From JAIBBG01 sp040381475 (GTDB lineage Bacteria; Bacteroidota; Bacteroidia; Flavobacteriales_D; Sanyastnellaceae): 64,000 bases of DNA. The DNA lies in contig JBEIHH010000003.1 in the NCBI GenBank assembly GCA_040381475.1, positions 58,781-122,780 of the forward strand. Reading direction: 5' to 3'. Position numbers and translations under genes: made by a program. Below are positions 16,622 through 25,302 of this stretch, piece by piece (position 1 is the first letter of the stretch; each line of letters starts with the position of its first letter). Below the pieces are notes generated by a model. That model worked only from the letters and a program-made list of their open reading frames with translations, was not told where the DNA came from and ran no database searches.

Positions 16622-19600
16622 TTATTCATCCTGACCGTGGCAAGATTTATATTTCTTTCCGCTTCCGCAAGGACAAGGATCATTGCGTCCAACTTTAGAT
16701 TCTGCTTTTACAGGCTCTGCTTTTGGCGGAGGACCCTGAGGTGGCATGGCCAGTGGTCTCTGTCCTCCTCCCACTGCATTTGACGAATTTGCAACAACAC
16801 GTTGCTGAAGATTCATGCTTTCTGCCTTAGTTGTACTTACCCTTGGATTTTCCGGTGCTTTTGGCGCCTGAGCCTGCCTCACTTGTTGCTGACCCTGCGG
16901 TAATTCTGCATGCAGTAAAAAGCCGGTGAGTTCGCTGTTCACACGTTCTATCATTCGCTTGAACAAATTATAACTTTCCAATTTATAAATCAACAACGGA
17001 TCTTTTTGCTCGTGTGATGCAAATTGAACATTGCTGCGCAGATCATCCATGTCACGCAAATGTTCTTTCCAGCTTTGGTCAATCATTGCCAGTGTAATTC
17101 CTTTCTCCAGTGCATCAACAATTTCTGAGCAGTTGGATTTATAGGCCTTCTCAAGGTTCACTGCTATCTGCACGGTTTTGCGTTTATCGCTAAATGGAAT
17201 AGCAATATTGGTGAATCCTTGAGTGTTATTTTCATATACGTTCTTAATCACAGGAAAAGATTCTTCCATGATTTTTGCAACGCGATTTTTGTAGCGGTCT
17301 TCAACTGCTCTGTATGTCGAATTAACAATGTCGTCCGCCTTTTGTGTCAAAAATTCCGGTTGGCCAATTGGAGACTCGATACCGAACAAACGCAACAGAT
17401 CAAGCTTATAGCCGTCATAATTCTTCGTACTATGATTTGCGTCAACAGCTGTCGCTGATAAATCAAACAGCATATTATCGATATCAAGTTTCAATCGTTC
17501 ACCGAACAATGCATGCTTGCGGCGTTTGTAGATCACTTCGCGCTGCGAATTCATGACATCGTCATATTCGAGTAATCGCTTGCGTATTCCAAAGTTATTT
17601 TCTTCAACTTTTTTCTGTGCACGTTCAATACTCGAAGTAATCATGCTGTGTTGAATCACCTCGCCTTCTTTCAATCCCAGTCTGTCCATCATCTTCGCGA
17701 TTCTGTCGGAACCAAAGAGGCGCATGAGATCATCTTCGAGAGACACATAGAATTGCGATGAACCCGGATCACCCTGACGTCCTGCACGACCACGCAGCTG
17801 TCTGTCAACACGTCTTGAATCGTGACGCTCTGTTCCTATGATTGCTAAACCTCCGGCTTCTTTTACACCTTCTCCGAGTTTGATGTCAGTTCCGCGTCCT
17901 GCCATGTTGGTTGCGATGGTAACAGTGCCGGATCTACCTGCGAATGCTACGATTTCAGCTTCTTTCTGGTGCATTTTTGCATTCAGTACCTGATGATCGA
18001 TACCACGAAGACGCAACATTTTACTGAGCAATTCTGAAACCTCGACAGTAGTAGTACCAACCAAAACAGGTCTTCCCTGAGCCCGCAATTCGCCGATTTC
18101 ATCTATTACCGCGTTGTATTTTTCACGCTTGGTCTTATAGACCTTGTCTTCCATGTCCTTCCGTGAAATGGCCCTGTTGGTAGGAATCACCATTACATCC
18201 AGCTTATAGATACTCCACAATTCGCCTGCCTCAGTTTCAGCTGTACCCGTCATACCAGCAAGCTTGTGATACATCCGGAAATAATTCTGAAGAGTGATGG
18301 TAGCATACGTTTGTGTTGCTGCTTCCACCCGAACATTTTCCTTAGCTTCTATTGCCTGGTGTAATCCGTCTGAATAACGACGGCCCTCCATAATTCGACC
18401 GGTCTGCTCATCTACAATTTTTACTTTGTTGTCGATTACGACATAGTCAATATCCTTCTCAAATAGTGCATACGCCTTCAGCAACTGATTGATGGTATGA
18501 ATGCGTTCACCTTTGATACTGTAGTCGCGCATGAGGTCGTCCTTGCGCTTCAGTTTTTCTTCATCGCTTTGTCCGCTGTTTTCAATTTCAGCGATCTCAG
18601 ATCCAATATCCGGAAGTATGAAGAACTTTTCGTCTTCCATGTTTTTAGACATCAGTTGGATGCCTTTTTCTGTCAGCTCAATCTGGTTGTGTTTTTCATC
18701 GATGACAAAAAACAGCTCTGCATCAACCTTTGGCATATCGCGCTGATTGTCCTGCAAATATTGACCTTCCGTTTTCAGAAGCGCTGCCTTCATACCTTCC
18801 TCACTCAGGAACTTAATCAGTGCTTTGTTTTTTGGTAATCCGCGATAGGCGCGGAAAAGAGCAAGGCTTCCTTCCTGTGTGTCTTCTTTGCTGGGAGCGC
18901 CGGATTCCGGCACGAGTTTCTTTTTGGCCTGCGTTAGAAAATCTGATGCGGCTGCTTTTTGTGCATTGATAAGAAGTTGAACTCTCGGTTTGAGTGCATC
19001 ATATTCCTGATCGTCTCCTTTTGGAGTTGGACCCGAAATAATCAGCGGGGTACGCGCCTCATCAATCAAAACGCTGTCAACCTCATCGACGATAGCGAAA
19101 TGATGCTTGCGCTGAACAAGGTGGGAGGCTTCAACAGCCATATTATCACGCAGATAATCGAAACCGAATTCATTGTTGGTTCCGAACGTGATGTCCGCTT
19201 TATAAGCTTCACGACGGCCGGAGCTGTTTGGTTGATGACGATCGATGCAGTCTACTGAAAGTCCATGGAATTCGTATAACGGACCCATCCATTCGGAGTC
19301 ACGGCGGGCAAGGTAGTCGTTCACTGTTACCAGGTGAACGCCTTTTCCTGCAATGGCGTTTAGGAAAACCGGAAGTGTTGCAACCAGCGTTTTACCTTCA
19401 CCAGTAGCCATTTCGGCAACTTTTCCACGGTGCAGTGCTATACCTCCGATCAACTGAACGTCGTAGTGCACCATATCCCAGGTAATACGGTTACCGGCGG
19501 CTACCCAATTGTTTTTCCAGATGGTAGTATCACCTTCTATATGTATATAGTCTTTGGACGTGTTGGTTGCAAGTTGCCTGTCGAAATCTGTCGCTTTCAG

Positions 19601-19999
19601 TTTGATTTCGGGATTTTCCTTCAGGCGTTTGGCAGTTTCTCTCACAATAGCGAAAGCTTCAGGAAGAATTTCCTCCAGCGTTTTTTCAATTTCCTGATCG
19701 ATCTCCTTCAGGATTTTATCTACCTGGTTGAATATGGTCTCTTTCTCTTCGAGTTGTGAACCTGGAAGACCTTCGGCTTGGGCCTTCAGGTTTGCCATTT
19801 CCTCTTCGCGGCTTCGAATTCTCTCACGAATCAATTTCTTTAGATTCTCCGATCTGCTTCTCAATTCGTCATGACTGACACCGGCAAGCGTTTCGCCCAA
19901 AGCTTTGATTTTGTCCACAACGGGAAGAATATCCTTGAGGTCTTGCTGGGTTTTGTCTCCAACCAGTTTTTTCAGTATTTTATTTATAGCTCCTAACAT
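16622..19999 (-). CDS. secA: preprotein translocase ATPase SecA
   Basis: The motor that drives preproteins through SecYEG, including every T9SS cargo on its way to the periplasm. 1125 residues, the long Bacteroidota form with insertions in the N-terminal half. Seen in order: helical N-terminus, Walker A MATGEGKTLVATLP, DEVDSVLIDEARTPLI, helicase motif TNMAGRGTDIKLG, RGRAGRQGDPG, then a Pro/Gln-rich linker and the C-terminal zinc-binding SecB-type motif NDPCPCGSGKKYKSCHG. I chose the ATG at 19999 (MLGAINKILKK). The frame continues to 20068, but an exact -7 box at 20039-20046 lies inside that extension. Convergent with the ABC-F gene. Confidence 0.96.
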   Translation of the reverse strand: MLGAINKILKKLVGDKTQQDLKDILPVVDKIKALGETLAGVSHDELRSRSENLKKLIRERIRSREEEMANLKAQAEGLPGSQLEEKETIFNQVDKILKEIDQEIEKTLEEILPEAFAIVRETAKRLKENPEIKLKATDFDRQLATNTSKDYIHIEGDTTIWKNNWVAAGNRITWDMVHYDVQLIGGIALHRGKVAEMATGEGKTLVATLPVFLNAIAGKGVHLVTVNDYLARRDSEWMGPLYEFHGLSVDCIDRHQPNSSGRREAYKADITFGTNNEFGFDYLRDNMAVEASHLVQRKHHFAIVDEVDSVLIDEARTPLIISGPTPKGDDQEYDALKPRVQLLINAQKAAASDFLTQAKKKLVPESGAPSKEDTQEGSLALFRAYRGLPKNKALIKFLSEEGMKAALLKTEGQYLQDNQRDMPKVDAELFFVIDEKHNQIELTEKGIQLMSKNMEDEKFFILPDIGSEIAEIENSGQSDEEKLKRKDDLMRDYSIKGERIHTINQLLKAYALFEKDIDYVVIDNKVKIVDEQTGRIMEGRRYSDGLHQAIEAKENVRVEAATQTYATITLQNYFRMYHKLAGMTGTAETEAGELWSIYKLDVMVIPTNRAISRKDMEDKVYKTKREKYNAVIDEIGELRAQGRPVLVGTTTVEVSELLSKMLRLRGIDHQVLNAKMHQKEAEIVAFAGRSGTVTIATNMAGRGTDIKLGEGVKEAGGLAIIGTERHDSRRVDRQLRGRAGRQGDPGSSQFYVSLEDDLMRLFGSDRIAKMMDRLGLKEGEVIQHSMITSSIERAQKKVEENNFGIRKRLLEYDDVMNSQREVIYKRRKHALFGERLKLDIDNMLFDLSATAVDANHSTKNYDGYKLDLLRLFGIESPIGQPEFLTQKADDIVNSTYRAVEDRYKNRVAKIMEESFPVIKNVYENNTQGFTNIAIPFSDKRKTVQIAVNLEKAYKSNCSEIVDALEKGITLAMIDQSWKEHLRDMDDLRSNVQFASHEQKDPLLIYKLESYNLFKRMIERVNSELTGFLLHAELPQGQQQVRQAQAPKAPENPRVSTTKAESMNLQQRVVANSSNAVGGGQRPLAMPPQGPPPKAEPVKAESKVGRNDPCPCGSGKKYKSCHGQDE

Positions 20000-20038
20000 A
20001 TCATATTCATTATGAGGGTTCCGGGCAATTCCGGCGCG

Positions 20039-20046
20039 CAAAGGTA
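20039..20046 (-). promoter_or_regulatory. -7 promoter box for secA
   Basis: Reads TACCTTTG on the minus strand, an exact match to TAnnTTTG, about 40 nt before the ATG at 19999. It rules against the longer secA frame starting at 20068. No TTTG at the expected -33 position. Confidence 0.5.
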
Positions 20047-20068
20047 GCACGCGGATTGGCGTATTCAT

Positions 20069-20571
20069 GGGCTAAAAATGATGCCACCGCAGGACTACCT
20101 GACAGCCTGTCTTAGGAGTGTGGAACCGCTCCCTGTTGGCAAAGCGCATTTTGCGCTGTCACAATCGTGTCAGCACGGTACTTTGACTAACAAAAATTCG
20201 ATAAATCGTGGAGGATGAACAGAGAAATGTTCATCGCCGCACCTATCCGAAATCATGCCATGTATTTCGGTCAATTTGACCATTAAATCGCCGGTTTGAG
20301 GCATTGAACTGTCATAAACTCAGTTGTTATTTGGCCTCCCGTATGTCAGCCTGTTGTCATGTTAAAAAGATCAGCATGTTGTCAATTGTTTGTCATTGGC
20401 TTTGTAAGGATTTTGATGAACATTTGACGTCCCCAATTAGATGTGATCAGGCTAGACCTTATAGGTTGAATCCCTGACAGAAAGTTGGATTGTGTGGATG
20501 CTTTTTGGGGAAAGTGTGCAGGCAATTGAGCGATGCCTTAGAATATTGAATAATCTTTTGTATTAATTTTT
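20069..20571. other. long intergenic region between secA and nrdB
   Basis: About 500 nt without a convincing gene. It contains a 13-bp palindrome GGTCAA-T-TTGACC at 20269-20281 and a direct repeat CAGC(C/A)TGTTGTCA at 20347-20359 and 20372-20384 (25-nt period, 12 of 13 matching). The nrdB promoter is probably here, but no TAnnTTTG box with a good -33 partner is visible near the start. The repeats could be regulator sites for the ribonucleotide reductase genes. I see no canonical NrdR box. Confidence 0.4.
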
Positions 20572-21588
20572 ATGGATCAAATTTTAGACGCCGGTAAAAT
20601 CACATCACCAGCACTGGCAACAGACGAGCCAATACTAACCGAGAATCCGGACAGATTTGTCTTATTCCCGATTGTTCATCACGACATCTGGCACTTTTAT
20701 AAAAAGAGTGAAGCCAATTTTTGGACGGCAGAGGAAATTGATCTTGAAGCTGATCTGGTTGATTGGAATACCAAGCTCAACGATGACGAGCGTCACTTTA
20801 TCAAACATGTGCTCGCCTTTTTTGCAGCCAGCGATGGCATTGTGAATGAAAATCTGGCTGAAAATTTTGTCAGGCAGGTTCAGTACACGGAGGCCAAGTT
20901 TTTCTATGGTTTTCAGATCATGATGGAGAATATTCACAGCGAGACGTACTCTCTGCTGATTGATACTTATATCAAGGACACAAGAGATAAAGCATATCTG
21001 TTTAAAGCAATTGAAACCCTCGATTGCGTGCGCAAAAAAGCTGACTGGGCGCTGCGTTGGATTAAGAACGGCTCTTTCGCTGAAAGACTTGTGGCGTTTG
21101 CTGCCGTTGAAGGCATATTCTTCAGTGGGTCATTTTGCAGCATTTTTTGGCTCAAGAAACGCGGCCTTATGCCTGGGCTGAGTTTCTCCAACGAGCTCAT
21201 TAGCCGTGATGAAGGATTGCACTGTGATTTTGCATGTCTGCTTTATACCAAGCACATTGTCAACAGGCTTTCTAAAAAGCAAATTGAGGATATCATTGTA
21301 AATGCTGTTGAAATTGAAAAGGAATTCATTATTGATGCCCTGCCGGTGAAACTCATAGGTATGAATAGTGATATGATGTCACAGTACATTGAGTTTGTCG
21401 CTGACAGGCTGCTTGTGGAGTTAGGAAATGACAAGGTTTACAATAAATCAAACCCATTTGACTTTATGGAGATGATTTCCCTTCAGGGTAAAACCAATTT
21501 CTTTGAGAAAAGAGTTGGTGAATACCAAAAGGCTGGCGTTATGGCGGATAAGGATAAACAAACCTTTTCGCTGAACGAAGATTTTTGA
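20572..21588 (+). CDS. nrdB: ribonucleotide reductase class Ia, small subunit NrdB
   Basis: A 338-residue ferritin-like beta subunit that holds the di-iron/tyrosyl radical for reduction of ribonucleotides. The motif MENIHSETYSLL places an iron-ligand Glu and His four residues before Tyr126, the position of the E. coli radical Tyr122, so this is a radical-tyrosine class I enzyme and not the Phe-containing class Ic type. The second ligand set is visible in SRDEGLHCDFAC (ExxH), and the first glutamate in the helix after WTAEEIDLE. It ends in an acidic tail (FSLNEDF) of the kind that docks on the large subunit. nrdA follows after 346 nt on the same strand. Confidence 0.96.
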   Translation: MDQILDAGKITSPALATDEPILTENPDRFVLFPIVHHDIWHFYKKSEANFWTAEEIDLEADLVDWNTKLNDDERHFIKHVLAFFAASDGIVNENLAENFVRQVQYTEAKFFYGFQIMMENIHSETYSLLIDTYIKDTRDKAYLFKAIETLDCVRKKADWALRWIKNGSFAERLVAFAAVEGIFFSGSFCSIFWLKKRGLMPGLSFSNELISRDEGLHCDFACLLYTKHIVNRLSKKQIEDIIVNAVEIEKEFIIDALPVKLIGMNSDMMSQYIEFVADRLLVELGNDKVYNKSNPFDFMEMISLQGKTNFFEKRVGEYQKAGVMADKDKQTFSLNEDF

Positions 21589-21934
21589 CGTGACCTATGA
21601 ACCTGCGATTTTCCAAGAAAAATTACAGGAAGTTTTCAGATAAATTTTCACACATCGATTGTGTGAATAATTACCCCGAAATTCTTCAAAACAACCGCAC
21701 TGGTTTTTTGAAGTTAGCCTACCTAAACGTTTTTATTGCACAACGAAACATCATCTTCAACTTGAGTTGATAATGAGTTGATGTTGTGGACTAACTGACG
21801 AAATAGTTCTGCGGAAATATCTCCTCCGTTGTCCTTAACCAAAATATTCCCGCGAAGGCGGGGCACATTTCGACCGGGAAGTCGGATTGTGTTAAGTAAA
21901 CTTCCCTCAACCAAACAACTAAATACACTGTACT
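21589..21934. other. nrdB-nrdA intergenic region with a palindrome
   Basis: 346 nt without a supported gene. A perfect 8-bp inverted repeat, TTCACACA-TCGAT-TGTGTGAA, occupies 21647-21667, 59 nt after the nrdB stop. It has no T-tract and so is not a standard terminator; it looks more like a regulator site between the two reductase genes. I see no clear -7 box for nrdA. Confidence 0.45.
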
Positions 21935-24415
21935 ATGTACGTTGTTAAAAGAGATGGACGCAAAGAGAGCGTCAAGTTTGATAAAATCACTGCCCGCATT
22001 GGTAAACTCTGCTACGGCCTCAATCCGATTGTTGACTCTGTCAAGATTGCTATGAAGGTCATCGAAGGTGTTTACGACGGCGTAACAACCAGTGAGCTGG
22101 ACAATCTCGCCGCCGAAATAGCCGCGAGTAACGCTACGACACACCCGGATTACGCGCAGCTGGCGTCTCGCATAGCTGTGAGCAACCTGCACAAGAACAC
22201 CAAAAAGTCATTCAGTCAGGTGATGACAGACCTGTATTATTATCTAGATCCTAAAACAGGAGCCAATGCCGGACTGATTGCAGAAGATGTTTACAAGGTT
22301 GTAATCGACAAAGCGCCTATTCGGGATAGCACAATTATCTACGACCGTGATTTTAGTTTCGACTATTTCGGATTCAAGACCCTTGAGCGTTCATACCTTC
22401 TAAAGATGAACAATAAAGTGGCCGAGCGCCCGCAACAACTTTTTATGCGGGTTGCTGTGGGGATTCACAAATCGGACATCAATGAGGCTATTAAGACCTA
22501 CAATATGCTCAGTGAGGGCTGGTTCACCCATGCCACACCAACTCTTTTCAATGCAGGTACACCCAAGCCTCAGATGAGTTCGTGCTTTTTGTTACAAATG
22601 CAGGGCGACAGCATTGAGGGTATTTATAACACGCTCAAGCAAACTGCACTTATTTCTCAGAGTGCAGGCGGTATTGGTCTGAGCATTCACAACGTCAGAG
22701 CGAAAGGTTCATATATCAAGGGCACCAATGGCACCAGCAATGGTATTGTTCCGATGCTGAAAGTATTCAACGACACAGCGCGTTATGTTGATCAGGGTGG
22801 CGGAAAGCGTAAGGGTTCTTTTGCCATTTATCTCGAGCCATGGCATGCCGATGTCTACGAATTTCTTGACCTGAAGAAAAATCATGGAAAAGAAGAGGCC
22901 CGCGCACGCGACCTGTTCTACGCCCTTTGGATTCCGGATTTGTTCATGAAGCGAGTGAAGGAAGATGGCTCCTGGACACTTATGTGTCCAAATGAATGTC
23001 CCGGTCTTTCAGATACCTGGGGACCGGAGTTCGAAGCGTTGTATGCGAAGTATGAGTCAGAAGGACGTGGACGTCAGACAATAAAAGCTCAGGATCTTTG
23101 GTTCAAAATTCTCGAATCACAGATCGAGACAGGCACGCCGTATATGCTTTACAAGGATGCAGCAAATGGCAAGAGCAATCAGCAGAACCTTGGTACTATC
23201 AAGAGTTCAAACTTGTGTACAGAAATCATTGAATATACAGCTCCCGATGAAATAGCAGTTTGTAATCTTGGTTCTATTGCTCTTCCCAAGTTTGTTAAGG
23301 ATGGTCAATTCGATCACCACAGATTGTTTGAAGTGGCGTATCAGTTGACGATCAACCTGAATAAGATTATCGACGCCAACTATTACCCCGTGCCGGAGAC
23401 CAAAAAGAGCAATATGCGCCATCGTCCGATTGGTATTGGCGTGCAGGGTCTGGCAGATGCTTTTATCCTGATGCGTTTCCCATTTGATGGCCCTGACGCA
23501 CGCCAACTGAACAAAGACGTTTTTGAAACGATTTACTACGCTGCCTGCACAGCTTCAAAGGATCTGGCCAAACGTGATGGTGTGTATGAAACATTTGCAG
23601 GTTCACCTGCGAGCAAAGGCATACTACAGTTCGACATGTGGAAAGTTGCGCCTTCAGCGCGCTGGGAATGGGATATCCTGAAGGAAGAGATTAAGGAACA
23701 TGGTATGCGCAACTCATTGCTTCTGGCACCGATGCCAACAGCAAGCACCGCACAAATCCTCGGAAACAACGAATGTTTTGAGCCTTATACAAGCAATATC
23801 TACACCAGACGTGTTCTTGCAGGTGAATACATCATCGTGAACAAACACCTCTTGAAGGATTTGGTGAGTTTGGGCTTGTGGAATGAGGATCTGAAGAATA
23901 AACTTATTTCTGCCAACGGCTCTGTCCAGAACATCGCGGAAATTCCAGATAATTTGAAAGCCCTCTACAAAACAGCATGGGAATTATCTCAAAGAGCAAT
24001 TCTTGACATGGCTGCTGATCGGGGAGCATTTATTTGTCAAAGCCAGTCGCTGAATGTTTTCATGGAGAATCCAAATTTCGGCAAACTCTCTTCAATGCAT
24101 TTCTACTCATGGGAGCTCGGCTTGAAAACAGGTATGTACTATTTGCGTACCAAGGCAGCAACCGATGCAATCAAGTTCACTGTGGATCAGAAGTATAAAA
24201 CTGAAACTATTCCTGCTAATACTGCTGATGCCATGGCACAGGCTACTGCGGCTGCTTATGCCGTGGAACCTGCGCAGGTGGAGTCTGTGCCAGCATTCGA
24301 AGTGCAGGGTGCGGTTTCATCTGCTCAGATGAGTGCTGAAGAAATTGCCCGCCAGCAAGCTGCGATTTCTTGCTCTCTCGACAACCCGGATAGTTGTGAA
24401 ATGTGCAGCGGATAG
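21935..24415 (+). CDS. nrdA: ribonucleotide reductase class I, large subunit NrdA
   Basis: An 826-residue alpha subunit. It begins with an ATP-cone (VVKRDGRKESVKFDKITARI, about residues 1-90), the allosteric activity site. Catalytic features: the substrate-reducing cysteine pair in MSSCFLLQM and VCNLGSIAL, the active-site NLCTE motif with the radical cysteine, the tyrosine pair of the radical path in TGMYYLRT, and the C-terminal redox-active thiols in CEMCSG. With NrdB it makes dNDPs for DNA synthesis. A strong terminator starts 86 nt after its stop. The insert of about 40 residues before the C-terminal cysteines is Ala/Gln-rich and probably a flexible swinging arm. Confidence 0.97.
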   Translation: MYVVKRDGRKESVKFDKITARIGKLCYGLNPIVDSVKIAMKVIEGVYDGVTTSELDNLAAEIAASNATTHPDYAQLASRIAVSNLHKNTKKSFSQVMTDLYYYLDPKTGANAGLIAEDVYKVVIDKAPIRDSTIIYDRDFSFDYFGFKTLERSYLLKMNNKVAERPQQLFMRVAVGIHKSDINEAIKTYNMLSEGWFTHATPTLFNAGTPKPQMSSCFLLQMQGDSIEGIYNTLKQTALISQSAGGIGLSIHNVRAKGSYIKGTNGTSNGIVPMLKVFNDTARYVDQGGGKRKGSFAIYLEPWHADVYEFLDLKKNHGKEEARARDLFYALWIPDLFMKRVKEDGSWTLMCPNECPGLSDTWGPEFEALYAKYESEGRGRQTIKAQDLWFKILESQIETGTPYMLYKDAANGKSNQQNLGTIKSSNLCTEIIEYTAPDEIAVCNLGSIALPKFVKDGQFDHHRLFEVAYQLTINLNKIIDANYYPVPETKKSNMRHRPIGIGVQGLADAFILMRFPFDGPDARQLNKDVFETIYYAACTASKDLAKRDGVYETFAGSPASKGILQFDMWKVAPSARWEWDILKEEIKEHGMRNSLLLAPMPTASTAQILGNNECFEPYTSNIYTRRVLAGEYIIVNKHLLKDLVSLGLWNEDLKNKLISANGSVQNIAEIPDNLKALYKTAWELSQRAILDMAADRGAFICQSQSLNVFMENPNFGKLSSMHFYSWELGLKTGMYYLRTKAATDAIKFTVDQKYKTETIPANTADAMAQATAAAYAVEPAQVESVPAFEVQGAVSSAQMSAEEIARQQAAISCSLDNPDSCEMCSG

Positions 24416-24501
24416 AATGAATCACTCCTAAAACATGGATTGACAGAATATGTGTCTTTCGGAATTGAGGTTCCTAAAAGACAAGGTTGATTTACTAAAC
24501 T

Positions 24502-24534
24502 CCCGGACTTTTTCAGAAGTCCGGGTTTTTTTTT
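24502..24534 (+). terminator. rho-independent terminator after nrdA
   Basis: 9-bp stem CCCGGACTT / AAGTCCGGG with a 6-nt loop (24502-24525), followed by nine T residues. It ends 8 nt before the first ATG of the sigma-factor remnant, leaving that remnant without an obvious promoter. Confidence 0.92.
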
Positions 24535-24542
24535 ACCATTTG

Positions 24543-25132
24543 ATGCAGCGTTTTCTAAAACGCATTGTCATACCTACAGAACTTCGAACCATAACTGCCA
24601 ACTGGAAAAATATTGTTCACGATTGTCGCCGCGGTGATCATCAGGCGCAGTGTAAGGCTTATCAATTGAGCTGGCGCATTATTTATCCGGTGGTCTATGA
24701 CTTCCTGAGGAACCGTGAGGAAGCGGAAGATGTCATACAGGAAAGCCTCATCAAAGGTTTTTGGAGGCTGAATGAGTTGAAAGAGGAAGATAAATATCTG
24801 GCATGGCAAAGAAGAATTTCAGCCAACCTGGCGTTGAATAAACAAAAAACCATGAAGGTATACCAACTCTTTTTGATGAAAATATGGTTGTAGAGATGGA
24901 AGAGTATGATTTACCGGATGTAGCTTTAGAACAACATGAAGTATTGAAGCACCTTGATTTACTACCGGAAGGATACAGACTCGTCATCAGGTTGCATTTA
25001 ATGGAACAAATGGCACATCAGGAGATTGCCAATTCACGTGGAATTATGGCTTCTACGTCATGATCTCAATACACCAGAGCATTGGTAAAACTTAGACATA
25101 GTTTAATGCACGCGAATGAAACAAAATTTTGA
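24543..25132 (+). pseudogene. ECF sigma-70 factor, disrupted by frameshift and stop
   Basis: The first frame encodes sigma region 2 (YDFLRNREEAEDVIQESLIKGFW, with the LAWQRRISANLALNK helix) and stops at 24891 just after an A6 run (24844-24849). One extra A there would join it to the next frame, which reads on through a linker and sigma region 4 (LPEGYRLVIRLHLMEQMAHQEIA). That frame has an in-frame TGA (25061-25063) where the family has a codon such as Arg, and then continues as SQYTRALVKLRHSLMHANE to a natural stop at 25132. Two independent lesions make a pseudogene more likely than a single sequencing error. The nrdA terminator sits right in front. Homologues act with an anti-sigma factor encoded downstream, of which a truncated remnant follows. 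Confidence 0.85.
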
Positions 25133-25301
25133 AGAAAATATCAAACATGCTATTTCAACAGCCGATTCTGGCAGAGAGCCTTTGCCGGGCAATGAAGAAC
25201 GGTTTGAAATGCGCCTCTTGAAACTGAAGGAAGAACGAAAGGTCAGGGCAATTCCATCTTGGATATGGTTGGCAGCCGCATTTGGATTTTATCTAGTATG
25301 A
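25116..25301 (+). pseudogene. truncated anti-sigma-like membrane protein
   Basis: A 61-residue frame (MKQNFEENIKHAIS...) whose ATG overlaps the end of the sigma-factor remnant by 17 nt, the usual coupling of an ECF sigma and its partner gene in Bacteroidota. It has a charged cytoplasmic segment (RLLKLKEERKVR) and ends inside what should be its transmembrane helix (IPSWIWLAAAFGFYLV). The stop lies one nucleotide from the stop of convergent recG, so the rest of the gene has probably been deleted up to recG. Assignment as an anti-sigma or sigma-associated protein is by position and topology; no family domain is recognisable. Confidence 0.6.
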
Positions 25302-25302
25302 G

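Noticed and set aside
21647..21667. NrdR box between nrdB and nrdA
   Set aside because: The palindrome does not fit the NrdR consensus I know and is single, whereas NrdR boxes come in pairs; kept only as an unidentified palindrome.
24450..24893. A 147-residue sigma-factor frame taken as an intact gene from an ATG at 24450
   Set aside because: Its first 31 codons lie upstream of and within the nrdA terminator, and its C-terminus lacks sigma region 4, which continues in another frame. I treat it as part of a pseudogene starting at 24543.
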